64,000 nucleotides of DNA, from contig CM043952.1 of assembly GCA_014529385.2 (NCBI GenBank), positions 57,089,119 through 57,153,118 of the forward strand, in the 5' to 3' direction. Positions within the stretch are counted from its first letter, which is position 1; each line of letters begins with the position of its first letter. Source of the stretch: Adiantum capillus-veneris (Eukaryota > Streptophyta > Polypodiopsida > Polypodiales > Pteridaceae). A model generated the notes under the pieces. That model saw only the letters and a program-made list of their open reading frames with translations. It did no database searches and was not told where the DNA came from. Positions 55,838-64,000 of the stretch are shown here, one piece after another. A program made the translations under genes and the position numbers.

Positions 55838-58806
55838 TATCTGATATAATGTCGAATACTCTGCTGGCGGTTTTGATGAACATACAATACATATTCATGT
55901 ACGCTTTCTTTCATTCCTGGCCAATAGACTCCCAATTGTAACAAATTCCTATATGTGTTCCTTTTTGAACAATGAAATGCACATTCCTGAACATGTGCTT
56001 CGCGCAGATATATATTATATTCCTCAGGATTGATGCATAGTCGTAAAACATGATCATTTCCCAATTGATACAACCTTCCTGCAACTAATTGAAGATTCTT
56101 GGATTGATGAATAGCAATATTTTTTTGGTTGTATTCTCTTCTATCAAACTCTCCTCCATAGGTTAATAGGCTAACGACATTTTGAGACCACTTCGGTATC
56201 ATTTCTATGTTGAACAAGTATGCGTCTGGCATGTCGTCATCTACTCCTATAGGGTCTTCTCCATTCGTCAATCGCGAAAGATGATCAGCTCTAAGATGTG
56301 TTTTTCCTTTCTTTACTACTACCGTGAAGTCGAATTCCAGTAAGATAATGAACCATCTCACTATTCTCCTGGTATTGCATGGTTTATTCACTAGGTAGAG
56401 CAAGGCTTGGTGATCCGTAAAAAACACAAACTTGTTGGCTAGAAGATAATGCCAAAATTTCTTCACAGCATATATCATTCCTAATCCTTCTCGCTCTATT
56501 GTGGTGTAATTCTTCTCTGCATTGTTGAGCTGTCGACTGGCGTAACAGATAGGAAAATCCATGTTTCCTTGTTCTGGCTGAGCCAGAATGCATCCTATTG
56601 CATATGCCGAAGCATCTATATGCACATGGAATATCTTCTCCCAATCTGGTGATTTCAAGACTGGAGCAGTAATGAGTGCCTCTTTCAATTTCTTGAATGA
56701 TTCCTCACACTCCTCTGTCCATTCAAAGTTCACTATTAGCCTGTAAAGTGGTTGGCCTATTATAGCGTACATGTAAATAAATTGTCTATAATATCCGCAA
56801 TGTCCCATAAAGCTCTGTACTTGTTTCGCATTGGTTGGTCTAGGCATATCCACTATAACTTTTATCTTCTCTAAATCTGTGGATATTCCGTTTTGTGAGA
56901 CAATATGTCCCAGAATTCTGCCCTGTCGGACCATAAACACACATTTCTCAAGATTGAGATAAATGCGATATGTCCTACATTTCTCAATTACTTTTCTTAG
57001 GTGTTCTAGATGCTCATCTCTCAGAAGAGAATGTACACATAAGTCATCCATGTATATTTCTAGAAACAACCTTAAGTATTCTTTGAAAGCATGCGTCATC
57101 AGCCTCTGGAAGGTTGCGAGAGCATTGGTTAGACCAAAAGGCATAACCCGATAAGCATAAATTCCCCACTCCGTTGCAAAAGATGTTTTATGTTGATCTG
57201 TTGGTGCTATGGCTAGCTGGTTATATCCTGAAAAACCATCAAGAAAGGAGTATGCTGTTTTCCCTGATACACGCTCCAGAACATGATCAGTTATCGGCAG
57301 GGGATAATTGTCCCTGATTGTTGCAACATTCACTTTCTTTAAGTTGACACACACTCGGAGTTCTCCGTTCTTCTTGGGTACCACCACAATCGGAGATACC
57401 CAATCGGTGTGTTCAATCTCGTATATGAATTCAGCTTCCATTAGCTTATCTATCTCTTCTTTGATTCGCTTAGCAAACGTATCATTATATGTGTATAGTC
57501 TCTGTCTCCTAGGCTTTGCGTCTTGTTTTAGTGGGATTGTGTGTTGGCATATCGATGGGTCAACTCCCTTTAAGTCCTTATAAGACCATGCAAACACATC
57601 CCTGTACTCTCTGAGAAGACTCAAAAGTCTCTCTTCCTCGCCTGGAGACAAATCTGTGGCTATGTACACCGGTCTAGGTGTCTCACCTGGAGCTGCTAAA
57701 TCAACTTTTTTTGCATCCTCTGGTCCGTCATAAGATTCGTTCTCCCTTCTCTCTCGAATAGGTTGGGTTAATACCACCTTCCTATCCTCTATTGTGAATT
57801 TCCTGTAGTGAGAGAGAACATCCATGTTTTCCTTGATTTTGGCGTTTTCGTCCTCTCCACTCTCAATTTCTGTTGTCCAAACTTCTTTCAGAGTTTTCTT
57901 GAGCTCTCTGTACTTGTTTCTACGTTCTAACTTGGACTCCGTGTGTTCTCTGTTGCACTTGTTCTTTTCTGATTTTTCTGTTTCAGTTTTCGTTTCATTC
58001 CTTTGAACTTGATTTCTTGAGCTTCTTTTGTCTTTTCGTAAGCTCTTTTGCTCATTGCCTCTCATTCTTCCCGAAATCTTGTCCTTAACACAATCTTCCG
58101 CCTTTACTAGCATTAGGAATTGATTTTTTACTCTTATTCTAGGCATCGGATTGGTTCTAACCCCCTTTGTTTTTCTCTTTGCTCTATAGCGTTTCTGGCG
58201 TTGTTTAGTTTGGTTCGGAAAATCGTAAAATCGGACATCCGTTATAGTTTCTTCGTTTCCGCTTGAATTGTCCGTTGACTCGTTGTCTGCTTCATTTCCC
58301 CACTCTGGATGATCGGGAATGTCGTGAAACACCTCTTCTTCATCTTCCTTTTCCAGTGTATCGTTCTTTTCAGTTTCTTTTTCGAGTACAGTTCTCAACA
58401 TGAAGTACGGAACCACGTCGTACCCGTCCTTGTCGCAAAATTTCGTTGTGGGACCATCCGGAATTGCACAAACATCTAGGGTTGCTAGAATGTGTGTCCA
58501 TTCTAATGGTTCAAGCGTGTTCTCTGGAAAGGGTTCTCCTATATAAGTTTCGTCTTCGATAGCCCTTTCTAAAACATATTCTTCTCGCCTCAGACTTCCA
58601 CATTTCGAGGCTCCACACATCCATAACTCCTTGGGCTTACCTAACCAAGCTGGAAATTCGGATCCTGCCAAAGTAGCTGAATCAAACTCCTCTACCGGTG
58701 TTCGGTTCACATCTTTGTAGCTATGGTCTTTCAGGTTCACACGTGTAGTGGTTTCCATATTTCTCAGGTATATGTGATCGTAGCCCCAATCCTGGACCAT
58801 TTTCAA
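55837..58806 (-). CDS. pol: Element D spacer, reverse transcriptase, RNase H and first integrase N-terminal module
   Basis: 989 codons. After KMVQDWGYDHIYL (end of PR1) comes a ~370-residue charged spacer, then RT with VPKKNGELRVCVNLKKVN, MPFGLTNALATFQRLM and YMDD near residue 585. RNase H is intact: HIDAS (~730), TIEREGLGM, FTDHQALL (~797), LRADHLSRL. No second RNase H is present, unlike A. The C-terminus (from MIPKWSQNVV) is an integrase N-terminal-like module with AHVQECAFH and GVYWPGMKES, ending in an altered Cys pair; a frameshift near 55880 then leads into a second, intact module. The frame follows a TAG at 58807-58809 that separates it from PR1. Confidence 0.9.
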   Translation of the reverse strand: MKMVQDWGYDHIYLRNMETTTRVNLKDHSYKDVNRTPVEEFDSATLAGSEFPAWLGKPKELWMCGASKCGSLRREEYVLERAIEDETYIGEPFPENTLEPLEWTHILATLDVCAIPDGPTTKFCDKDGYDVVPYFMLRTVLEKETEKNDTLEKEDEEEVFHDIPDHPEWGNEADNESTDNSSGNEETITDVRFYDFPNQTKQRQKRYRAKRKTKGVRTNPMPRIRVKNQFLMLVKAEDCVKDKISGRMRGNEQKSLRKDKRSSRNQVQRNETKTETEKSEKNKCNREHTESKLERRNKYRELKKTLKEVWTTEIESGEDENAKIKENMDVLSHYRKFTIEDRKVVLTQPIRERRENESYDGPEDAKKVDLAAPGETPRPVYIATDLSPGEEERLLSLLREYRDVFAWSYKDLKGVDPSICQHTIPLKQDAKPRRQRLYTYNDTFAKRIKEEIDKLMEAEFIYEIEHTDWVSPIVVVPKKNGELRVCVNLKKVNVATIRDNYPLPITDHVLERVSGKTAYSFLDGFSGYNQLAIAPTDQHKTSFATEWGIYAYRVMPFGLTNALATFQRLMTHAFKEYLRLFLEIYMDDLCVHSLLRDEHLEHLRKVIEKCRTYRIYLNLEKCVFMVRQGRILGHIVSQNGISTDLEKIKVIVDMPRPTNAKQVQSFMGHCGYYRQFIYMYAIIGQPLYRLIVNFEWTEECEESFKKLKEALITAPVLKSPDWEKIFHVHIDASAYAIGCILAQPEQGNMDFPICYASRQLNNAEKNYTTIEREGLGMIYAVKKFWHYLLANKFVFFTDHQALLYLVNKPCNTRRIVRWFIILLEFDFTVVVKKGKTHLRADHLSRLTNGEDPIGVDDDMPDAYLFNIEMIPKWSQNVVSLLTYGGEFDRREYNQKNIAIHQSKNLQLVAGRLYQLGNDHVLRLCINPEEYNIYLREAHVQECAFHCSKRNTYRNLLQLGVYWPGMKESVHEYVLYVHQNRQQSIRHYIR

Positions 58807-59706
58807 CTATCTCATGAATGGTCTTCCCAGTATGATATCATAGTTATTCTCCTTGCCAAAATCGACAATAGCAAAAGTATGTTCGTATTCAATGCCGCAA
58901 GAAGTCACTACGACTTTCTCTAATAACCCCATAGGTTTCTCCATGTGTCCATCTGCTAATTGGAGTTTCAACCTAGTCTTCCTTATTGCTGGTTTCCCCC
59001 ATTTTTTCCAGATTTCTTTTGTAGCAATGGCTACCCCAGCTCCGCTGTCTAGTATTGCCATCGTGTTCACGCCTTGGAATTCAACTGGTAAGGTTGTATT
59101 CCCCTCTTCACCTTCGCAATACTCTCCGACCTTGTTTAAGGGTACAGGCTTAGCGTTCTTTTGTGGTTTGCTCAGCTCTTGTATACCCTCTTGCAGTCTC
59201 GATGTTGGGTCTTTTATCCCAAATTTCTCCAAGCATTTTCCTACAGTGGTCCACATATGTGGTCTTAGCCTCAAAAGCTCAGCTAGAGTGATAGTGCATG
59301 TCACTGGTGTTGACAAGATCTCTACCAATCCTTGCGAGTCCATGACTTTTTCTGATGAAATTCTTTGTGAGGAAAGTGCTCTAATCTCGGATTTTGCTTC
59401 ATACTCTCCTAAGTATGAAGGTAAGGTATTCAGTGAATGAGGTTTGCTCTCCATTGTTCTAACAGAGCCCCCATCTCCCCAGTAAGATTGCAGATCCAAG
59501 TCCACTTGAGATCCTGCCTCAAATTCCACTATGGGAGGATTCCTGATGTCCTTTTCCCAATTTGTCTGATTAGCTTGGCAACTTAGCTCGTTTGCAAAGT
59601 TTGCCTCTCTCACTTGTTTCCAAAATTCATTGTAATCCTCATCTCTTCCGTAGAACCTCCGTATGACTGGATGAAAACTCTCTATCTCCTGATCGGTTGT
59701 GTTCAA
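58807..59706 (-). CDS. Element D first retropepsin (PR1)
   Basis: 299 codons. The N-terminal half is a helical linker (LAELLRLRPHMWTTVGKCLE). The protease has MAILDSGAGVAIATK (active-site D-S-G-A at 59038-59049), then LADGHMEKPMGLLEKVVV and IILGRPFMR. It ends with TAG right after FMR, and RT follows in the same frame. It would cut Gag-Pol. It is in the normal place before RT and clearly related to PR1 of B. Confidence 0.88.
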   Translation of the reverse strand: MNTTDQEIESFHPVIRRFYGRDEDYNEFWKQVREANFANELSCQANQTNWEKDIRNPPIVEFEAGSQVDLDLQSYWGDGGSVRTMESKPHSLNTLPSYLGEYEAKSEIRALSSQRISSEKVMDSQGLVEILSTPVTCTITLAELLRLRPHMWTTVGKCLEKFGIKDPTSRLQEGIQELSKPQKNAKPVPLNKVGEYCEGEEGNTTLPVEFQGVNTMAILDSGAGVAIATKEIWKKWGKPAIRKTRLKLQLADGHMEKPMGLLEKVVVTSCGIEYEHTFAIVDFGKENNYDIILGRPFMR

Positions 59707-59742
59707 TACTATGCGGTCATCCTTGTGTGTATTTTCAGGCTT

Positions 59743-61032
59743 TTATGCACTGGAAGTCTTTTCAGCTACCCGTGAAACGATAGTCTCTTGCTGAATTGGG
59801 TTTTCCATTCCACAATTCATTGTTTCTCTTGGTGGTTCTAATAAGGCTTGTGCAGTCTCGATCATTCTCTGGCACATTTCAAGTCTCTGCTTTTCCAATT
59901 CCGCGTTTGGGTATGTCATCCACCTCTGTTCTTGTGTTTGGTTGTTCTTTAACCTAGCTTCGTAAGCTCTCATCAGTGCGTCCAATGGTTCGTGTACTTT
60001 GTCGACTAGCACTGATCCCCCTGAGCTTAAGCTCGTTGTTTCTTTGATACTCTTTTGTTTCGTTCTTTCCGGGCTCATCTCTCGTTTCCCGTTTTGACTC
60101 TCAAGTTTTTCTAATCTATCTTTAGTTCTCTTTAGTTCCTCAGCTAGAATAGCGTCTTCACGTTCTTTTCTCAACTTCATGCGTGCTTTTCTAGCTTTCC
60201 ATGTGTTTCTCTGACTCCGCGGTCCTTGACTAACCACTTCAGTCGCTAACTTTCCATTCTCAGGTTCTCTAGTGGTTTTCTTAGCTTGAGCTCTAGTAAC
60301 AACTTGCATTGGTATCAGAGTTTCATTTTCAGACCCACTGCTGGTAGGAATAGTTTCTAGCATATTCAACGTCGTCTTTTGCACTTTGTTTGGATTCTTT
60401 GAACAATCCTCAATGAAGTGAGTAACCCCACACTCAGTGCAATAAGCGTTAATTCTAATGATTTCCGTATGTGGACAAACATTCATCAGATGGTCACCTC
60501 CACACTTGTAACAGGGTCCTAGTGCTGGTCTTGGTCCCACTTGATTCGTCCTTTGTGGATAGGATGGTCTTTGTCCTGTTAACCCTCCATGAGCTATGAA
60601 CATCAATGTTCTTGTGTCCAAATTGTATCTCTCTTCATCAGAAGCACTTGTAATTGTTGGTGTTCCAACATTCCCAATCATGCCCCATGGTTCTAGTTGT
60701 TTGGGTTCTTCTGGTGGGTAATACACAGTTGGAGACATGTGTGGACTAGATTCTTCATAATAGGCTTGAACAAGCACTAAGGCTTGTTCTTCCTGATTCT
60801 CTAAGGTTGGTGCATATCTAATGCCCACTGGTCTTGCTCCTGGTAAAGGCGGTTGTTGTCCCAATACCGGTTGCGGTCTTTCTATCCCCATAGATCCTGG
60901 TACATTTCCCGTTGGGTATCGAGGTACTGGATGTACCTGAGGTGGTGCTAATTGAGCAGGAGGCGCATCCTGACGCTCCCTTACATACCCTTTGTTGTAA
61001 TAGCACTCCACTGTTGGGTGGTTCAATAGCAC
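59743..61032 (-). CDS. gag: Element D gag C-terminal part with two zinc knuckles
   Basis: 429 codons. A Pro-rich stretch, then two knuckles at about 60514-60476 (CYKCGGDHLMNVC) and 60445-60407 (CTECGVTHFIEDC), both CX2CX3HX4C, one residue shorter than the canonical knuckle. A basic helical region follows (RKARMKLRKEREDAILAEEL). It ends with TAA at 59743-59745, in frame with PR1, so this could be the gag/pro boundary or a mutation. The frame is shifted from 60818-61315 near 61030. Confidence 0.8.
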   Translation of the reverse strand: MLLNHPTVECYYNKGYVRERQDAPPAQLAPPQVHPVPRYPTGNVPGSMGIERPQPVLGQQPPLPGARPVGIRYAPTLENQEEQALVLVQAYYEESSPHMSPTVYYPPEEPKQLEPWGMIGNVGTPTITSASDEERYNLDTRTLMFIAHGGLTGQRPSYPQRTNQVGPRPALGPCYKCGGDHLMNVCPHTEIIRINAYCTECGVTHFIEDCSKNPNKVQKTTLNMLETIPTSSGSENETLIPMQVVTRAQAKKTTREPENGKLATEVVSQGPRSQRNTWKARKARMKLRKEREDAILAEELKRTKDRLEKLESQNGKREMSPERTKQKSIKETTSLSSGGSVLVDKVHEPLDALMRAYEARLKNNQTQEQRWMTYPNAELEKQRLEMCQRMIETAQALLEPPRETMNCGMENPIQQETIVSRVAEKTSSA

Positions 61033-61315
61033 ACCATTTCAGTGGTTTTGGCAATGGTTTTTGGAATGGTTCCATCCTTTTTAGAGCCTCTTCTATCATT
61101 TGCTCTACATTTGGCATGGTTATTGTTTGAACATTATTTTTAGTGGTAGTCTCGCTCGCTACGGAGGAAGAGCTACTAGATGCAAAATCTGTATCCGTTG
61201 ACACCTCTCCATAAACCGTACAGTTATCCACTAAGTACAATGCTTCTCTCGTTACTTGCTCGAAACTTGTACAAGCTTTCAAGTGCAAGTCCTTCTTGAG
61301 AGTGTCATTTCTCAA
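60818..61315 (-). pseudogene. gag: Element D gag middle part
   Basis: 165 codons in the frame of the gag core; the core ends at a TGA at 61355 and this piece restarts at 61315 (RNDTLKKDLHLKACTSFEQV). It has a Ser-rich loop and a helix MPNVEQMIEEALKRMEP. From about 61030 the real frame moves to 59743-61032, so its last ~70 codons are probably spurious. Confidence 0.6.
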
Positions 61316-61354
61316 TCCTTCAATAAAGAGAACAGATAGTCTGTCATCCTGTGG

Positions 61355-61750
61355 TCATTCACGTACTGGACATCTCTCAATGTATTGTTTGAAGCGAAGT
61401 GAAGCTTCCTTCACTTTTTCGTGTTCTCTCTGTTTAAAAGCATATATTTGTGAGACCGTATTGTGCTTAATCCCTCGTTTTGAGAATTCCTCGGCAAACT
61501 CTCTTAGCAAATGGTCAATGTCATGGAATCCCCCTATGTTCAGTGGTTGAAACCATGTCAATGCCGTACCTTCTAGAGTAAGACCAAATCCCTCGTATTG
61601 TGTATGGAAATCGGTTATCTGCTCAGCTCTTAAGACTTGCTTAAAGAGTGACACATGTGCATACGGATCTCCTGAACCACCATACTTCTTTGGCATACAC
61701 TTGGCTACTTGAGATGGTCTCATACGTCTATGGTCTGCTACCAATCTCAT
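61355..61750 (-). CDS. gag: Element D gag core
   Basis: 131 codons of Gypsy capsid-like sequence: KYGGSGDPYAHVSLFKQVLR, FGLTLEGTALTWFQPLNIGG and EEFSKRGIKHNTVSQIYAFK with the WFxxL landmark. A TGA ends it, and the same frame continues at once with PQDDRLSVLFIEGL. The frame extends upstream of the first Met to a run of seven A near 61906-61912, where it connects by a one-base shift to the N-terminal part. Confidence 0.8.
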   Translation of the reverse strand: MRLVADHRRMRPSQVAKCMPKKYGGSGDPYAHVSLFKQVLRAEQITDFHTQYEGFGLTLEGTALTWFQPLNIGGFHDIDHLLREFAEEFSKRGIKHNTVSQIYAFKQREHEKVKEASLRFKQYIERCPVRE

Positions 61751-61835
61751 TGCTCCTGTGTCCCGGCTAAAGCTTTCACTAGCATCATGGACTTCATGGG
61801 TTACCCTTGTTGGTTCCCCTGCCCTGAATCTACTA

Positions 61836-62210
61836 CTAGGAGGTAAATGTGATGGTTCCGCTTCGAACCTTGGACCTGGAGTGGTATACGTGGGGATTGG
61901 AAAGTCTTTTTTTGTCTGTCAACTCTCCGGTGTAGGGTTCTTCACATCTATAATAGAGATCTTGCTCCCCATTATTATATTTGTATAGCCCCACATAGAT
62001 GTTATCAGTGTTGATCCTTGTAGTTTCATTCTCTCTTCTTAACCTCGCATCAGGGAAGTTCATTATTGGTGCTTTCTCCTCGAGTTCTTCATCTACTTTG
62101 GCTTTGGTGCCCATCAATCCCCAATTGTCCACAATGTTAGGGTTTAGGACTACCAAGTACATGGTACCCTCGTCATCTAGATATCTATCTCCGATATAGC
62201 TCACATGCAC
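61836..62210 (-). pseudogene. gag: Element D gag N-terminal part, second segment
   Basis: 124 codons in the same frame as 62238-62615, after an in-frame TAA at 62238-62240. HVSYIGDRYLDDEGTMYLVV suggests a beta-rich domain; no family recognised. It ends in a spurious tail after the A-run frameshift near 61910. Confidence 0.55.
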
Positions 62211-62237
62211 TAAGTCCTTGAACTCACTAGGTCTATC

Positions 62238-62615
62238 TTATATCTTTACACAATAGCGGTCCATTCCATCTTTGTAGATCTTGGCACCTTGCTCATTGTC
62301 GTACTGGTATTTTATGAACAATAGCTTCATTGTGGCGGAAGGGTTTGATGATCCTGCTGCCATATTTTCTCTGTTGTTCAGGTTCAAGTGTTCCAAGTGT
62401 TCGGTGAAAATCTCGTAAGATCTCTCCGAAGAAGTATCAGAAACACTTCCTTCAAAGATCGGCTCTAATGGTTGCACCCAACTTTGGTTTACACTTCCCT
62501 CGGTTGATATGACACTTGCTTGTTCCCCTTGTTTTGGTTGGTTATTCTGGAGATTCCTGCCCGATCTCAAATTCATCAATTCCCTTAAAGGACTTTGACT
62601 TTTCCGTCTCGGCAA
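62238..62615 (-). CDS. gag: Element D gag N-terminal part, first segment
   Basis: 125 codons from the ATG at 62615 (MPRRKSQSPLRELMNLRSGR), a basic start followed by a Ser/Glu-rich stretch. This ATG is the first after the leader; the nearest palindrome is 129 bp upstream, similar to the extra reading frame. Ends at TAA, probably a mutation because the frame continues open. Confidence 0.6.
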   Translation of the reverse strand: MPRRKSQSPLRELMNLRSGRNLQNNQPKQGEQASVISTEGSVNQSWVQPLEPIFEGSVSDTSSERSYEIFTEHLEHLNLNNRENMAAGSSNPSATMKLLFIKYQYDNEQGAKIYKDGMDRYCVKI

Positions 62616-62743
62616 TTTGTTTTCGCAAGTTTTTGTGGTCAGAATTGATCCAAACTGATTGATACTTGGTCAATTGTTTAATCTTGTCAGTTGGACAACT
62701 TCTGTTTCATCAAGTGAGAATTTTGTTGCAATTATGCTGAAAA

Positions 62744-63462
62744 AGACATTATACGCGTATGATGTCTTTTTTCACAGATTTGGACTATTTTGGTTATGCT
62801 CACTCTCAGTAGCCCCCTTATGCTCTGTCCACTCACAAAATTCAGTTTGAACTCTGTTTGAGCAAGTTATGGCTAATTTAGGCTTTTCTTGGCAATTTTC
62901 CGCTTTTGACTTGTTTTGGATCAATTGTGATCCAAATTGGATGAAACTTGAAATATAACCTCTAGACAGCTATTACAATGGATCTGTGTTGGCAAAGTAT
63001 CAAAATATGTCCACAATTAGGTGAAAGACATAATACGCGTATGATGTCTTTTTCATCAATTTGGGTCAAGCCTTGATATTTATGCTTTCTACAGTGTTTG
63101 CAACAATCTTGTCAGGTCAGATATCAAAAATAAGCAGTGGATGTGCCAAAAGACATTATACGCGTATGATGTCTTTTATCCCAGATTTTGACTATTCTTG
63201 GCTTTAAGCCTTCTCCAATGTTTATAATTGAGTTTCAAGTGTTTTTGTCAGGTTTGAATGTAAAAACAAGATCTGAATCCAAAATTTCCTATTCTTTGCG
63301 TTTTTTGGACTCCGACTTGTCTTTTTGGGTTTCTTTGAGTGTTAATGCTCTTGTTTTAAGTTGAAATTAGGGTATAACCCCCCTTTTGAACACTCTGGTA
63401 AAGTCAAAATTTCTGTTTTGGTCTCTGTTTGGTCATTTAGACATCATACGCGTATGATGTCT
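62744..63462. repeat. Palindrome array 2 (gag leader of element D)
   Basis: The same 24-bp palindrome at 62744, 63026, 63151 and 63439; the first three have one changed base, the last is perfect. Spacings are 282, 125 and 288, the same long-short-long pattern as array 1. Between palindromes there is homology with array 1, for example GATCCAAATTGGAT near 62929 and 50815. Confidence 0.95.
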
Positions 63463-63980
63463 AAAGTTGCAGATTTCCAGTTTTTTGGCACAGAATCCTT
63501 CCTAAAGCTTTCTCAAGTGCTCAGCAACTCCCAGATACACAGAAAATTTCTCTGACTTTTGTTTATTGCAAGTTTCACTACTAACTCGACGGTTTAGTGA
63601 TCTAACATACAATCAACCATATCAAGCAAATACTCCAATGATTACTAGCTCTAGATCAGGATCAAATGAAGTCCTACCTAAGCTATTCCTAATCATAAAA
63701 TGGGTTTGGTAATTGTAATTTTAAAGAGATCCACTGTCACTCACGGACTAGCAAATTCTTCTTCTATCGACAACTACTCAACACCAACAAAACAACAAAC
63801 AAATCTAAGCTAAACTAAAAATACTGTCAACATGGAAGACCCAGGAATACCCCACTTCCTAGTATCTCTCAAGATCTTCGGAGTCCACCACTCCTAGATC
63901 TTTTCTAACTAAAGTATACAAAGTAGTTTATACGACTCACCTCGTAGGATTAGTCTAAGGTCACCTACTTAGGGCTCTCG
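63463..63980 (-). other. Element D leader between PBS and palindrome array
   Basis: About 520 bases with no reading frame worth calling. A+T-rich; no repeat or motif recognised. It would be the 5' untranslated leader of the element RNA. Confidence 0.6.
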
Positions 63981-63998
63981 TCCCCGGCAGCGGCGCCA
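63981..63998 (-). other. Primer binding site of element D
   Basis: TGGCGCCGCTGCCGGGGA on the - strand, two bases from the window end. As I know plant tRNA-Asp, its 3' end pairs with this sequence with one G-U pair. The 5' LTR should start at about 64001. Confidence 0.8.
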
Positions 63999-64000
63999 AA

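Larger units (their letters stand above)
46247..64000 (-). mobile_element. Element D: giant Ty3/Gypsy retrotransposon with two retropepsins and an extra gene
   Basis: Read on the - strand: PBS at 63998, palindrome array, gag (62615-59743), PR1, RT-RNase H, two tandem integrase N-terminal modules, integrase core, second retropepsin, W-x-P-K tail (ends 53300), a PPT-like tract, a 2.8-kb non-coding part with a second palindrome array, an extra reading frame (50463-47236), the terminal PPT and a 940-bp LTR (46247-47186). The 5' LTR lies beyond the window; the full element would be about 18.7 kb. It sits in gag of element C; the left target bases are GCTGC (46242-46246). Confidence 0.88.

Noticed and set aside
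60310-60321. TGGTATCAGAG, the usual initiator-Met primer binding site
   Set aside because: It lies inside D gag on the opposite strand with no LTR edge beside it; D has its own PBS at 63981-63998.

Overview
The window is repeat DNA from a large plant-type nuclear genome. I find no ordinary host gene, rRNA or tRNA. The plant assignment rests on Ty3/Gypsy LTR retrotransposons with plant features: a second RNase H of the Tat type, a PBS that fits a plant tRNA-Asp 3' end, and TATA boxes in very long LTRs. Very long (CA)n and (CT)n tracts and a Penelope-like retroelement with a plant/algal-looking RT suggest a fern, lycophyte or gymnosperm rather than a small-genome flowering plant. That is inference; the species cannot be read from the sequence.

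Layout. 1-7190: non-coding DNA with a 1.25-kb direct repeat (1979-3225 and 5752-6998), each copy preceded by a long (CA)n tract. 7191-18449: element A, a complete Tat-like Gypsy element on the + strand with 2.67-kb LTRs, gag, PR-RT-RH-aRH-IN, PBS and PPT; its LTRs are about 99% identical but its genes are broken. 19905-24405: a decayed Penelope-like element between ~490-bp direct pseudo-LTRs, ending in a (CA)n tract. 26312-33433: element E, a gag-only LTR element on the - strand with 2.5-kb LTRs holding poly(G), (CA)n and (CT)n tracts. About 26117-41932: element B, a broken Gypsy element on the - strand that has lost RT and RNase H and is split by E. 41933-46246: element C, the 5' LTR, leader and part of gag of a relative of A, inserted in the leader of B. 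46247 to past 64000: element D, a giant Gypsy element on the - strand, inserted in the gag of C; its internal part alone is 16.8 kb.

The order of insertion can be read directly: B first, then E and C into B, then D into C. A and the Penelope-like element are separate insertions.

The most unusual material is in D and its distant relative B. Both carry one retropepsin before RT and a second retropepsin module after integrase, followed by a tail with repeated W-x-P-K motifs. D also has two tandem integrase N-terminal modules, two near-identical polypurine tracts, and a ~1,076-codon extra reading frame between pol and the 3' LTR. Two arrays of a perfect 24-bp palindrome, with the same spacing pattern, lie upstream of gag and upstream of the extra reading frame. 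Whether this architecture is already described cannot be decided from the window.
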